NCBI RefSeq assembly: GCF_024713975.1
Contig: NC_091097.1
Location: 6,104,861-6,168,860 of the forward strand
Source: Paralichthys olivaceus
Lineage: Eukaryota; Chordata; Actinopteri; Pleuronectiformes; Paralichthyidae
Reading direction: 5' to 3'
Length of the DNA: 64,000 nucleotides
Positions 20,367 to 41,221 of the stretch are shown here, piece by piece. Position numbers and translations under genes: made by a program. Within the stretch, counting starts at the first letter, position 1. Each line of letters begins with the position of its first letter. The notes under the pieces were generated by a model. That model was not told the origin of the DNA and made no database searches. It worked only from the letters and a program-made list of their open reading frames with translations.

Positions 20367-21010
20367 TTTCTTTATTTTCTGACGTTCTCGGGCGGTGGAG
20401 ACCTTGGTTTTCCGCGCAGCACCTTGGGTTTGAAGAGCACAGACAAAACAGACACGGACTCGTTAAACAGCCGCTGATCGAATGCGCGTTGCCTCCGGTC
20501 GGTGAGCTGGCGGGGGTCTGGCAGAGCTCACCGAGCAATGGAGGCGGACTGGAACAATCAATGAGCTCATGCGAGCCTGCGCTAACCCAGCTAGCTAGGT
20601 AGCTACTAGCCAAGTAGCGTAAGCTGCTCACTTGCGGAACCGCGGCTAGGCGGCTAACGCTAGCGAGAGAATATGACTCACGATGAGGTGAAATGCTCCA
20701 GACCTCGTGTCACCGGCGCTCTGGGTGGATGATGAGTGAATCCTGGCCCCTCTCCACTGGTTCGCCCGGATCCCTTCACTCGCCCCCCAGGAACTTCGGC
20801 GGAGGATCGTTTCTTTCCGACGTGTCTACGGTGCCGAAGGAGGCCGAATCAAACCGAGCCCCCCCCCCCACCTTTCTCACAAACTGATTGGCCCGTGACA
20901 GAATTTACAGCCCGAATTGTCGCATCTGATTGGACACACGCTGGGTCCGTCTCAGACCGCGCCCCCAGTCGCGTATAGCGTCACCACGTCGTCCAATAGA
21001 TCAGAGCCGG
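20367..21010 (-). promoter_or_regulatory. ppp1ca: ppp1ca 5' UTR and CCAAT-box CpG promoter
   Basis: GC-rich stretch with many CpGs directly upstream of the start codon. Two inverted CCAAT boxes (ATTGG) lie at about 20886 and 20929, the right orientation for a minus-strand housekeeping gene, and a direct CCAAT lies near 20992. There is no TATA box. No plus-strand gene begins here. Confidence 0.6.
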
Positions 21011-21154
21011 AAGCGCGCCACCGAGTGTTTACAGTAGGAATTACAACAGGGAACCTAAAAGTACACTAGAATTTAACAAGGTGGTCGATTCCGATGACTA
21101 AATTAAATATATACCCTTAATATAGTCACATCAAATCAAATCTACTCAAGTCTA

Positions 21155-21245
21155 TTCATAAGATAAGATAAGAAGTCCCCAATTTGTCCCACAATGGAAT
21201 ATTAATATTTGCGATATTAAACCAGCAAGAGTCAAGAAGACATCA
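21155..21245. repeat. Interspersed repeat fragment (AAGATAAGATAAGAAGTCCC type)
   Basis: Begins with a short GATAA-rich tract, followed by CCCACAATGGAATATTAATA. This resembles the 3' tail of a common fish retroelement that reads as ATAAGATAATCC...GTCCCACA. Degenerate fragment; the class assignment is tentative. Confidence 0.4.
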
Positions 21246-21270
21246 GCAAGTAATTAGTAACATACAATAC

Positions 21271-21621
21271 TTTAAGGTCCAGTGTGTGAGATTTAGGTGA
21301 AAGGGAACTATTGGCAGAAATTTAATGTAGAATAATTCTCATGAATTTCATCTAAATTGTAGTTTTCTTTACCACAGAAAAGGCCCTTTATATTCAAATA
21401 CTTTATATTTAGATCGAGGGGACCCTCTCTACGGAGGCCGCCATGTTTTTTACATGAGTCCAGACTGGACAACCTAAACACCTTTTGAGTTTTTATGACA
21501 ATTAAAGGCTACCACAGGTTCTTTTTCATGTTTGGATGGAGAGGGTGAGGTGAGGGGTGTTCAGCTGCAACATGCAATTTCAACACTAGATATCACAAAA
21601 TTCTACACACTGTACCTTTAA
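21271..21621. mobile_element. MITE with imperfect terminal inverted repeats, about 350 bp
   Basis: The left end TTTAAGGTCCAGTGTGTGAG and the inverted right end TTAAAGGTACAGTGTGTAGA pair over about 30 bp with a few mismatches. The interior has no coding capacity. It is a nonautonomous DNA transposon of a sort that is common in percomorph genomes. I could not define the target duplication. Confidence 0.7.
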
Positions 21622-21639
21622 GTGTCAGGAATATTTTTT

Positions 21640-22172
21640 AAAAAGCAGTTTTTTTTATAAATGTCTTTGACCAAGGTGCTGTACAATAAAATAACAATAG
21701 AATAAGAGATTAAAATAACTCAACAAATAGAATAGAAAAGGTAAAAACAAATTATAAAATAGTAAAAGCCACCCAATAAGCTTAGAGTGCATCCACAATT
21801 CAAATGCTTTGACAAACAGATAGAGTGAACAAGCTCGAAATAAATAAGGTAAAGATAAATAAGACATATTTAAGGGCAATCAAAAGAGAGAACAGGTGGG
21901 TCTTCAATTTAAATCTCTCAACAGAGGGTGAGCACTGAATTGGAAGTGGTGAGCTGTTTGGGGCCGCTTCAGCAAACAACGATCACCCTTACCATTAAGC
22001 CCAATTCATGCTCCTAACCCTGACCCTAGAAAAAGGCCGACAGCCAGGAGCAGTTGGTCTGAGGATCTAAGGGACCTGGGGATGGAAAGGGGGCAGAGAA
22101 GTTCAGAGAGATATCAGGGCGCCAAGCCATGTAAAGCTTTTAAAAAAATTAAAAGAGCCTTAAAATCAATGC
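21640..22172. repeat. Interspersed repeat, probably LINE-related fragment
   Basis: Contains CAGGTGGGTCTTCAATTTAA, GGGCCGCTTCAGCAAACAAC, CAGAGAGATATCAGGGCGCC and CATGTAAAGCTTTTAAAAA. I recognise this series from a widespread teleost repeat. It has no intact reading frame. Boundaries are approximate. Confidence 0.5.
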
Positions 22173-22299
22173 TCTACTAGTCATTATAATACCATGTACT
22201 TTTTGTCATGGTTTTTGTGGTCTTGTCTTTCGTCAGTGTGTTATAATTATAAAAAAAAGTCTTCAAAAAGAGTTTCAGCACACGGGCAGAAAGGGCACA

Positions 22300-22510
22300 T
22301 TGCAATACATTAATTTAATGTTGATGTTGAAACTTATATTCTATTATTTATTATTAATAAAGTTTTTTTTATTAAGAAAGTTTAATTATGATAATAATAA
22401 TGACAGCAATACTACCACTAGAAGTGATGATACTTATACTACTACTACAATTACTACTACTAATACTACCACTAATAATAATAATAATGATAATAATAAT
22501 ACTTGATTTA
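22300..22510. repeat. Trinucleotide-like AAT/ACT low-complexity tract
   Basis: Runs of AATAATAATGA and ACTACTACAATTACTACTAC produce a spurious Asn/Thr frame on the plus strand. Low-complexity DNA, not a gene. Confidence 0.7.
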
Positions 22511-23181
22511 TTTAGTGGGGTAATATTATAAGATACTAGTAGAAATATGCATATACATGCACATTGTTGTCCACGTATATTAAGTTTGTGTTATTCTGAA
22601 CATATAATTTCTCTCAGAGAGAGGATCTGAATTTGTACATGTATTACTCACTGCATGTGTCACTTTCTGACTGTGTTCACAGAGGCTCCACATATTTGCT
22701 TTCACAATATTCCTTTTTTCTAATTTTTTCCTCTTCCCATGATCTACGTAACCTTGCTTATGATGTAACAAAAAATTCTGATCCCACTCAGTCTCGGGTT
22801 TTCTAAATCTCTCCTCACCTTTGTCACCACAAGTTTCGACACACGTGCATAGGTGTAGGGGGGAGGGGGAGCCAGGATGTGCAGGTACAGAATGTATTTA
22901 TTTGTTTGGACTGCAGGAGCACAGAGATAAAATACAGATGACTCATTTTTCTTCCTCTGGAGATCTTTGTGATGGAAACAAAAATGATTCACTCACAGTC
23001 GTCATCATCATCATCGTGTAATCGCAATACTGTCTCTGAGTAGTTTCTGTGAGTTTTCACCAAAAAAAACTGAAACTCCCTATAGAATCACTAGACAAGT
23101 CCAGTCTGGTCGTGAGGTCTGTCCCTCTATGTGTACTCCACCTACTCGAGCTCAGCCCCACCCTACACCTTATATTCCTCT

Positions 23182-23300
23182 ATAAATACCTCCATCTTAC
23201 AACACACAACTAATGCACATCAGACAACAGCCTCTTCAAAACAACGCACGGACAACAAGAAAACATTTTCACATCAGGTTCAGAGGACACAGAATAAAAG
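23182..23300 (+). promoter_or_regulatory. Claudin TATA box and probable noncoding first exon
   Basis: A TATAAATA box lies at about 23182, followed by an AC-rich leader of roughly 90 nt. The leader ends at a donor AAAAG|GTACGC, last exon base 23300. The next good acceptor, TCTCTCAG, lies just before the claudin start codon, so this is best read as the 5' UTR exon. It is inferred from signals only. Confidence 0.5.
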
Positions 23301-24711
23301 GTACGCAACACTTCATTTCTATATTTAGGGTGAACTCTGATTCTGCAAAAGCTTGAGGTGAGTGAGGATGAGAGCACTGTTTGAGGAGTAGTGAGTCATA
23401 TCTCTTTATGTGCACCAGCAAAAATTTGGGGGAAAAAATGCAAATTAACAGCTGAAAGGGGAAAAATGTATTTAAGGCTTTCAATTTTGTCTGTGTCCCC
23501 TGTGTGAAGGAACGTTTTGACCAGACCGTCTAATGAATGATATTGAAAATGTAACTTCAGTAAACTTTGAGGATGAAATTTCAGATCTATAAGGGACAGA
23601 AAAAAAACTTTAAATAATTGAATTCCACTGACCCACGTCAGATTAGTCTCCAGTGTTTAATCTGCTCTGAGAGTTTGTGATATTGGGGTGGGTCACATAT
23701 GCTTGAAAATAAGATATTTCCATCCCGGTTCTAAATCCAGCAGAGGTTGCCCTGCTGTCCCTGCCGTGTCTGGGTTATTGGCTTCTATTTGTTATTTATT
23801 ATTAGGAGACAAGGTTAATAGTAAATAAATAATAGTCATTTTGTTTGTGTGACTTTTGTTGATTTATGAAAAGCAACAAAAAAGTGTGTTTTTTGTAAAC
23901 TGGTCGGAGAACAAAAGAAAGGGATTCACATTTTCCTTTTTTTCATTTACTCAGATTTTAAATTCAGATTTTCCTCAGTGATCCATGATTTCATTATCTT
24001 TGTTTTCAATTTTCAGATATGCAGCATATATCAAACTGCAATTAAACAAATTAAATAGTAAATTACAGTTAAAGTTATCAAACTGCAGCACTTTAATGCA
24101 AAGAAGTCTTCTGTTCCTCAGATTTACTTCGAGCTCCCTTTACTTTTCTATTTGTTATGAAGATTAATCATAAAGTCACCGTTAACAAATGAGTGAGGCC
24201 GAGGTTTTCGAAGTTAGGAGATTTTAAGGAGTGGTTCAGCAAGTCCTGGGTGGAGATTCAGGAGGCGAGGGCCTGTTGGGACATGAGATTCTCTCAAAAA
24301 ATGTTGCCCTAAGTAACATTATTCAGATGCTTGTTGGAGGGAACACCTGTCTGTCTGAGGCACGCAGCGTGTGTGTGTTCAGCTATGTGATCACACACAC
24401 ACACACACAGAGGAGGAAGCACTGGAAGAACCAGGAAATAAAAGCATGCAGTGATTTGTAGGATTTCTACCATTGATATATCATTAATTTATGTTTATGT
24501 GCAGAATCAAACAAAAACACAAATCTTTTCGGATTTGGATTCCACCCTCCACAGATGTTTGATGCGAGTAGGGTTTTTTTTAGGAAAAAGACTTTTACAA
24601 AATATCAAAAATATGAGTTAACTATTAAGTAGGCCTAATACAAAATGTAAGGGGAAAGAAGAGAGAACAGCCCCAATGATCTTGTTCATACCTCTGTTTT
24701 TATCTCTCAGA

Positions 24712-26045
24712 ATGGGATCCACTGGAGTTCACATTGTGTGTGTGGCCCTCGGGGTCCTCGGCCTGGTCGGGGCCATCGTGTGCTGCGCTGTCCCTCGTTG
24801 GAAGGTCTCCTCTTTCACAGGAGCCAACATTGTGACGGCACAGGTAAATAAAAACTTCAACAACCACATGATAAGAATCTTGATGAGTGGGAAGAAAGAT
24901 ATCACACATAATATTTTCCTCAAAGCATTGAAACCTGCTTTTACTCCATAAAAATCTATTCATTATGTTTTGGTGTTGTTTTTTTTTTTCATGATTTCCT
25001 GTAGCCACACTGAGATTATTCATATTGAATAAAGAATTAATGAAAGTATACTGTCATTATTGAAAAATATTCAGGACATTTACTCCAGCAAAAGTAATAA
25101 CCCTGCAACATGAAACTATCGCAATAGACGAAAGACTAAAAAGTTTTATGATGAAAACATACTTACAATAGATAAAGTTAAAGTATTCATCGTCCCCCTG
25201 TGAGTGTCACATTATTAGGTTTTTTAATCATTCGATTATCATCTAATCAGCCATTATTGTGAAAGTGGTATTTTACTGTTGTATTTTGTCAAAGTGCAGT
25301 TGATTTAAATTATTCAATGTACTGTTGGGTGGTTTAATTAAAACAGTGCATCACATGTATAAGATCATCATATTTTTTTGTAAATCAGATTTCAAAACTA
25401 AAAGAGTAAGATAAATAAAATGAAGTAAAAAGTAATGTCCGTCTGAACTGTTGTGGAGCAGAAGTAAACAAAAGTTTAGCATAAGTTATACTTAACCACT
25501 GAACATGACGAGACTGATCTCTTTTTGTGTGTGTGTGTGAGCAGAGCTCTCAGGAGGGCCTGTGGATGACCTGTGTGGTGCAGAGCACGGGCCAGCAGCA
25601 GTGCAAGAACTACGACTCCATGCTTGTGTTGCCCTCTGAGCAGCAAGCCGCTCGGGCCATGATCATCATCGCCTGCATGATCAGCTCCATCAGCCTCCTC
25701 ATCCTGTTCTGTGGCGCAGACTTCACCACCTGCATCGAGAACGAGGACGCCAAACCCAAGATCAGCCTGGTGGCTGGGGTGGGCCTGCTGCTGGCCGGTC
25801 TCCTGGTGATCATCCCTGTCAGCTGGTCAGCACACACCACTGTGCAAAATTTCAACAGTCCCATGACGAATGCCGGAAGGAAGGAGCTGGGAGCGTGCAT
25901 CTTTGTGGGTTGGGCGGCCGGCATTCTGCTCCTCCTGGGTGGAGGTCTGCTGTGCTGCTTCAGCAGGCCCAAATCAGGTGGTTCAGGGGGAACCGCCAAG
26001 TATTACAGCAACAGTGCCTCTGCCCCTGCCAAAAACTACGTATAG
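24712..26045 (+). CDS. Claudin (claudin-3/4/6/9 class), tight-junction four-pass membrane protein
   Basis: Two coding exons, 24712-24843 and 25545-26045, joined in phase 0, give 210 residues. The claudin signature of extracellular loop 1 is complete: Trp at PRW, then GLWMTC and QQQC (W-GLW-C-C). Four hydrophobic segments lie at about residues 8-28, 80-102, 117-138 and 160-182. The C-terminus NYV is a PDZ-binding end for ZO proteins. The start at 24712 follows an acceptor (CTCTCAG at 24710); an upstream in-frame ATG at 24676 lies in the intron. QSTG and SWSAHT place it with claudins 3/4/6/9, but I cannot name the exact paralogue. The position near paqr4 and a GREP1-like gene fits the CLDN6/9 neighbourhood on human 16p13.3. 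Most claudins of this class that I know are intronless in the coding region, so the intron is notable. Confidence 0.95.
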
Positions 26046-26812
26046 GGCCTTTAATGAAAGGGACTGGAGTCTGAGAGAAAGGATGGGAGGGGGATTTAGT
26101 TGGGGAAAGACTGGGGAGGAGCAAAGTAGACGACACCAGTGGGGAAAATCAGAGTAAATGTGTAAATATACTGAATTCTTATCATAACTGGCTCCAGTTC
26201 ATTTCTTTCATATTCAAATGTATGCCTTCAGTTTTAAAGCTGTTTTATTGTTAGGTGCTGGGTTATGCTTAAACTTTGTAAATGGAAGACAAATACTGGA
26301 CAGGCCATAGATTACAAATGAAACACAAGGTGTTTGGGTTACTGCTTCAAAATATACATTATCAAAGTTATCCAATTCACCTTTTCTTAATTCATAATTT
26401 TCTTGAAATGAACCAAACAAGTGGAAATCTCTCTAAATCTAGAGAAGATAAAAATGTGTTTGTGAGAAGATGATCTGATAATCTCAGCTCTGAGCTCAAG
26501 ATTTAAAGATATAACAGTAAATTGACTCCTTTAGATGCACTACTGGCTCATGTTTTACACATAGTTTGGATCAACCATCGCCTCCGGTGTTTGTCTTCAT
26601 TCTTCTGTTCCTCCTTTATCATTATTCATAAAGCTGTATAAATAGTTTTTAACCAAAGGCACCGAAGGAGGCCTCAGGGAGCATCTGTGTGCACTTCTCT
26701 GATGACACAAACATTCTTGTGACATTTCTCAGCATATTATGACATTTGTTTTTGCTCCTTTTGTTTTGTAAAATTGTAAGTACACATGATTAAAAGTTTG
26801 CCTCATTCAAAT
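26046..26812 (+). other. Claudin 3' UTR
   Basis: Follows the TAG at 26043-26045. The most likely polyadenylation signal is ATTAAA at 26789-26794, near the opposing coro1a 3' end. The extent is inferred. Confidence 0.45.
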
Positions 26813-26864
26813 TTGTGTTCGGTGTGTCTGTTTAAAAAAAAGGCAGAAATGAATTGTCGAAATA

Positions 26865-27075
26865 CAGATTTTATTTCAAACTTAATGCATATATTAAAAA
26901 AGGAATTTTAAAAAAATCAATTAAACAAATTCAAGCTTCAAGGCCTTAAAATGGATGATGAATAACATTTTTTGCCCTAATCTCTCCCTTTGTGTCACTG
27001 CAATCAGAAGGTAACAGCAGTTTTCTCCCTCCCATTGTTTGTTCATCTGCTTCTTTCTGGATTTATTTCTCTAGT
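26865..27075 (-). other. coro1a: coro1a 3' UTR with polyadenylation signal
   Basis: A minus-strand AATAAA lies at 26875-26870, about 200 nt after the coro1a stop. The two converging transcripts appear to end within about 60 bp of each other. Confidence 0.5.
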
Positions 27076-35290
<8,215 letters not shown>

Positions 35291-36069
35291 TAATTTAATA
35301 ATCCTTTATAGAGTGGGCCCTAATTTTATCAGGAGCCTAAATGCATGTAAATAATCTCGCTCTATCACTGTCCCTCTCTGTTGTGATGGAAAACACTTCC
35401 CTCTACAAAGTAGGAAACAACTCGAACTCGAAATAGAAGAAACTCATGTGAGATGTGGAACAAAGACTAAATTCTAATCAAAATCAATCTATTACACATA
35501 AATGTATATATTCAGGGATGATGTGCAGGTGTAACACAGATGTTGAAGGCCTACCTGGGAGTTGTGAGGGGGGGCGATTCAGCTCAAGGAGTTCCGGCGC
35601 TGCACCACACACCCTGTCACCAGAATAAGGACTTAGAGTAGATGGTGTAGGTTAAAGTACATCACAGAACGACATGGAGGAAGTGAGAGTTTCAAACGAA
35701 GGTGGAAGTGGGAGGTGTCTTCTTTCACATTTGGGGTTTGAAAAACTGCAGGATGCAGTGAATGGAAAGACTGTGTGAGTTTTAATATCAATAATAATAC
35801 AGTATTGTTGTAGTTCAGTCAGAGGTGATTGTTCAGGTGCCACCTTGGCATCAGAATGACTTAATCTGAACGATCGTAAAAAGGTTGAAAAGCTTCAGAT
35901 GAAAGTGACGCATCGCTGAGATAGACAGTGTCGAGGCAGAGAGGAAGTTTACGCTGAAATCTGAAAGGTTTTGATCACTACGACGTGACGACGAGACAGT
36001 TGGAGAACGGCTGAGAGAACTTCATGATCACTTGTTGGACTTTTTTTTTTTAATCTTTCACGTTATCAA

Positions 36070-36782
36070 ACAGTGTTTGTGAGGACCCTATAAAAATTAT
36101 AATCTATAATCTTAATAATATTACACATAACTGACACTGACTGATGTATTCCAATACTAAACCAATTTTTTTACCATATTCATGGTATCATATTATCATT
36201 TGATTAAGTCCTAAGTAATCACCTACAGCTGAGCTGTGGCTTTCTTATCTATCTTATGCTTGTGAAGACATTCAATCCTCATCCTCATCATTCATGCAAA
36301 CCTATACTTGTGAGGACCCTCATTTAGTTTACCACTTGAAGAGCTGAGGTCGAGTAGTGTCCCCAAGTTGTGAAATTTTCACCCTGGAGATATTCAATCC
36401 CAATGATACATGTACATTTATACCCTCATTGACATATAATGCATTTCCAGGCCCACTGTATTTCATTACATAAACAGGCTTAGGGTTTCCTCAGTGTTTA
36501 ATCACAGTGCTGACTAAACATATTACAAAATAAGGTGATAAGAAATACTAATAAAAAAATAGGCAGTTCAGATTCATTAAAATATGGACCAACCTTTAAG
36601 CGGGAAAATCCACCCATATGTTACAAAAACCAAAATTATCACAAGCTGCCAAACCCTTCCAGACAATAAGTGGGACAATTAAGTGATAAAGCGCCCAATC
36701 AGGCAACACAGCCCGACACAAGTCTTAACTGTAACCATCACAACTAAGTACATGTATATTCTAACAGCCTTTTAGAGATGTG

Positions 36783-36815
<33 letters not shown>

Positions 36816-37060
36816 CTTTTCATGTGGACTGTGTACACACACACACTCACAGTAGTGTCTTCAGAGGACATATATTGATTTCCTGGAGATTTACTCTTAC
36901 CTTACCTGTACAGTTATAACTTGCCTACCGTAACCCTATCATTTCTTTACCTTTCCAGTTCTCTTAATTTTTGTCCCCATGAGAAGACAAGTCCCCATAA
37001 TATGACTGTCCAAACAGATTTCAGTCCCCAGAACATACCTGGACCACACACAAACACTTC
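36070..37060. repeat. Scattered fragments of a GTGAGGACC / GTCCCCA repeat
   Basis: Several stretches read TTTGTGAGGACCCT, CTTGTGAGGACCCTC, GTGTCCCCAAG, AAGTCCCCATAA and CAGTCCCCAGAAC. These are typical of an old fish interspersed repeat. A (CA)n run lies at about 36784-36812. No gene is visible between the coro1a leader and the paqr4 3' end. Confidence 0.4.
36784..36812. repeat. (CA)n microsatellite
   Basis: About 14 consecutive CA dinucleotides. Confidence 0.9.
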
Positions 37061-38726
37061 TCAGTAAATAACAGATACACTACAGGCAGTTTTTTTAAAA
37101 ATATAGACTTCAGTTTATTGCACAATCGTTGCTGGAGGAGTGTGAGAGCCTGTCTGTTACACAGGACACTAACGATGGGCAGACGTGTGAACTGTAGGAA
37201 GGGGACAAACTGTGCATCTGTGGTCGTGCACATTAATTTGCAAGCACACATACTGGGTTACGAGGCACTCTGGGGATGCAATCAGCATCCCGTCAGTGCA
37301 ACGGGAGAAAGTAAATTGGACAACATACAGATTACATGCTTGAATGGGCCTGTACACATACGTGAACACACACGGTCTGGAAATGTAAATGAAAAATGGA
37401 GCAGGATGACTGCAAACCAGCAATGACAGTTTAACCTCCTGTCATTTGGGCTCATTTGGCTGCAGTATCGCTACAGTAATGCCTGCATCAGTGCACATGA
37501 AGTTCCACTAGATGGAGCCACTGTGACTCCTTTGTCATTTCAAAAATCCCATAATGTAGCAGATATGAAGAAACGATAACAGACAGACCCTCCAGAAAGC
37601 TCCCTTCATTCTAAAGGAAAAGGATCATCTCATTATCTGTACATATAGACCAGTGTCATTATTAGGATCCACAGAATAACAGTTATCATAATAAATTAGT
37701 ATATAACAATACAGGTAATCCATTATAAACAGGTCGCTAACAGGCTATCCGGCACCTGTGTTATATTAAAAAATCTGAATTTAGTTTTCTTATTACATCA
37801 TGTCTTTTTTTTTTTCATTTAACATACAGACAAAAGGACAAAGACCAATTGTTCTGGCCAGGTTCCACTACTGTAACATGGTTTTAAGAGTTTTCCTCCA
37901 TTTCCCTTCTGTCCAACCTGTTACGATCTGTTCATTATGTGAACAGTCTGGACAAAGAAGGCAGATGGAGCTAGACTGAAGTCTCGCAGCCATATTTCAG
38001 ACAGCGGAGGTCAGGCCTTGGATGTTACAGCTACTGTTATGGCACCCTGAGAAGTGGGAGACCCAGGATGTTGGAGTGACACCCTCCATGACAGCGGATC
38101 AGAGAGCTGCTTTGAACAGACGCAGATTGACTTCACTGTTACGTATCCTTCGGCTGATAATGCATAGATAGACCAGTGGTAGTCACGAGGTATTCACAAG
38201 CCCGCCAAGATTCCCCCTCGATGGTCGCAAATGTCTTTCCCACGTGTCTGAAAGAGCGCTTAAATTTAAATGATCAAAAGCATTCTTAGTTAGGGTCACA
38301 AAAGGTCTACATCAGCACTTTTTTTCCTGTGGTGTTCACATACATAGCTAAGCAAACACACGTCTTTGATATTAATCTGCAGCACCACACCTCGCTGCAT
38401 TCGCTTCCCTCCCTCATGTCTCTGGGTTTAGCTGTGAAGGAGAGCAGCAGCTTATCTATGGCAAACCACTGATCCCATGTCTTCTCACGTGTCTTCCCTT
38501 AACATATTGTGTATGTATGTAAAAATGAATAAAGGTATAGTTTCTGCACTGTATGTATATATAATCTACATACACATATTTACATTATTTATATGGACTT
38601 TAAATATGATTCAGAATAGTTTACTTTGATTCAAAGCCCTTTTGAGAACGATGAACAGTGCAGTTTATTTGATCGTGATGTATTGCCTCCGATCCGCTCA
38701 GTTCAATCAGCTTCCTATAGTAATGA

Positions 38727-38743
38727 CCCCCCCCCCCCCCCCC
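38727..38743. repeat. Homopolymer C run (17 C)
   Basis: Uninterrupted run of C on the plus strand, a likely assembly or sequencing weak point. Confidence 0.9.
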
Positions 38744-39254
38744 ACACTACCCACACAGTCATTTCCAAAAGTGAATGAACAGCCTGTAGATGGCTGCAAT
38801 GAACAAACCATTAGCTAACACTATGAGACATCAGTTTCATCTTCACAGCAACTTTCATGCAATTTTGTCAGTTTCATTCAGTGGCCAAAAATACATTACT
38901 TTCAGCTTTTACATCGTACCACGGTCATGGTTCAGGAAGTAATCAGGGTGACAGAGTGAGATTTAGGAGACACAGTTTTTGACTCTTAATCAAGGCGAGG
39001 GCAGGGGTGGGGTGCAGTCTGAGGCTTTTGTACGTGATGGAGACTGAGGGAACTCCCTCCTCACCTATGAGTCAGTGTTAGCACAGGAAGCAGAGGACGT
39101 GCTACACCTCAGTTGACACTAATTTGGCAAGAGTGTGGGTGACGGGACTGGCAACAAGTCAGTAGGCGAATGCGACTGTTTGCATGGGAAATAAGTGCAA
39201 TGTCATTAAAAGGGTCTGACGCTAGAAAAGAAATCAGGCTTCAGCCACTAGTCT

Positions 39255-39528
39255 TCAGCATGTATATAAAGATGGACGACATAACACGACAACATAAACA
39301 TCTTGATCATCCCGGTGGCTGGCTACAGTATATAGTTTTTTTAAATTATTTTAGGTAGTTCTTGTCACACAGATGTATGTTCAAGTGTTCTTGATTCTGA
39401 TAGGTTTGATTTTAATTACTTATCCGATGCTATAAGAATAGGGTGAAACACCATGATAAGTTACGGTTAGGATTAGTGTGTGTAAACCGTTAGGAGGCAG
39501 ATACGCGTCGTCCATCTTTATGAAAGAA
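39255..39528 (+). mobile_element. Mariner-like MITE, family B copy 2 (complete inverted repeats)
   Basis: The left terminus TATAAAGATGGACGAC and the right terminus GTCGTCCATCTTTATG are inverted repeats about 265 bp apart. The interior includes CCGGTGGCTGGCTACAGTAT, as in the copies at 31635 and 57195. It lies in the presumed paqr4 3' UTR. Confidence 0.7.
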
Positions 39529-41173
39529 GTGAGCAACAGTTACTTTTACTCAAGAGTAGTGACTGAAATAAAATGGCAAATACTTAAGACAAAGTAATCG
39601 TGAACGTTCCCACAGTAATTTACACATGACAAGAGGGTGTAGGGGTTCATTCCTGTTCAGTCAGGTCAGCTTAGTGAAATACTCCACCACTTTAAAAACC
39701 CTCATAAGCATCTGAAACTCTGTTCGGGTAAAATAAAAAGTGCAAGAACACAAATCCAGTCGCAGAGCAAAAGCAGTGCATTTAAACAAGAACGTATAAA
39801 GTGGTAAAAATAACAAATCCCTGTAAACGTTCAATATCTAGAGTTGGTGTTAAAGTAAACATCCAAATACAGTAGAGTTGTGTTCAGTCAAGCCATCATG
39901 CATATGGCAAATGCCATATTCCTGGAAACAGGTCTTTTTTACACTAGTACTGTGACCCAGGAGTCTAAAATTGATTGTGTGAAGAGCTAATCCTCAGGAT
40001 TTGCACAAAAGATATTCTCTGACCTCTACTCTGATCTGTCAGTCAGTGATCCTGCACAGCAACAACACTTTTCAAGCAGCTGACAGACGCACACTGTGTC
40101 AGTGAATAATCAAGACTCAATACAAAGCATAAATAAATAGCACATATTCCTTAACTCCAGTATTGTGCATATTGTGTCAATAGGAGTTTTACAGTGTAAA
40201 AACCTTTTATATTTACTTTTAGTTGCATTTAAGTTGCTGTAAAAGTTGGCAACTGTTCTGAGGAAGCCCCTCAGCTTTCAGTGCATGCTGCTGCCACATG
40301 TACATTAAGATTTAATGTACATACAGTAGCAATTTCAGTGTTAAACATAAACAGTTTCATCTTTGGATACTATTAACATAACATATACTGTAACTCTGTT
40401 GTACATAAAATGGGTTTCTAAAAACAAATTAGAATAAAAGTATTTTAAATAAAATGAAATAGTGGTGCAAAGATCTTCCTCACAATGCAAGGTTGTCATA
40501 GATGAACAACAATAAATAATAAATAGGACATGGAGTCCCATAAACAGGACGTTTGGCAAACACTAATGCGACTGAACAACACCGTTTGTAAACGTGTGCG
40601 ATTTCATTTCTGAATTTCATTGGCACTTGTGTTCGGGTGCAAACGAACCAGATAACACTGACTGATAGATTCTAATGTGCGGTAATGGACACCGACAGTA
40701 AGAAAACTCAATACCAAAATGCTGTCTGTCTCAGGAATGAACCCCCTCACCTCATCATTATCTCATCATGTGACAGAGAGGACAAATCTAAAAGAGCGAG
40801 GCAACGGCACAAAGGGAACACAAACAGAAACAGTAAAATTCAGTCAGATGGACAAAGTGAAAAGTCTATGAGTGCTTTGTGCAGCACCTACAGTTTGTAC
40901 GTGTAGTATAAAAATATAGGAGTGAGGGAGTCTGTGTTGTGTGTATGTGGGTTGAAGTATGGATGTGCTGCATAGGTAGCAACAGTGACATCTGAGCGAC
41001 TCAAACGTGTGATACCATTCAGCCACAGACTGTCAATCAATCACATCAACGTACGCTCAAGTAAAACTTCTACTAAGTAAAGGCAAACTTGGCAGTTACC
41101 TTTGACTTGAGCCTTTACCTAAGACTTTATAGTGTTCAATACTGATTTATTACATAGTGTTGGAAATGTTTGT

Positions 41174-41183
41174 CTGTGTGTGT

Positions 41184-41219
<36 letters not shown>
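41174..41219. repeat. (GT)n microsatellite
   Basis: GT repeat with one interruption, just downstream of the paqr4 stop. Confidence 0.9.

Positions 41220-41221
<2 letters not shown>

Noticed and set aside
22300-22506. Asn/Thr-rich plus-strand frame
   Set aside because: Translation of an AAT/ACT low-complexity tract.
25610-25999. 129-codon minus-strand frame over claudin exon 2
   Set aside because: Antisense shadow of a GC-rich coding exon.
36784-36812. Regularly spaced repeats that could suggest an array
   Set aside because: Simple CA microsatellite; no spacer-repeat structure, and the genome is a vertebrate one.
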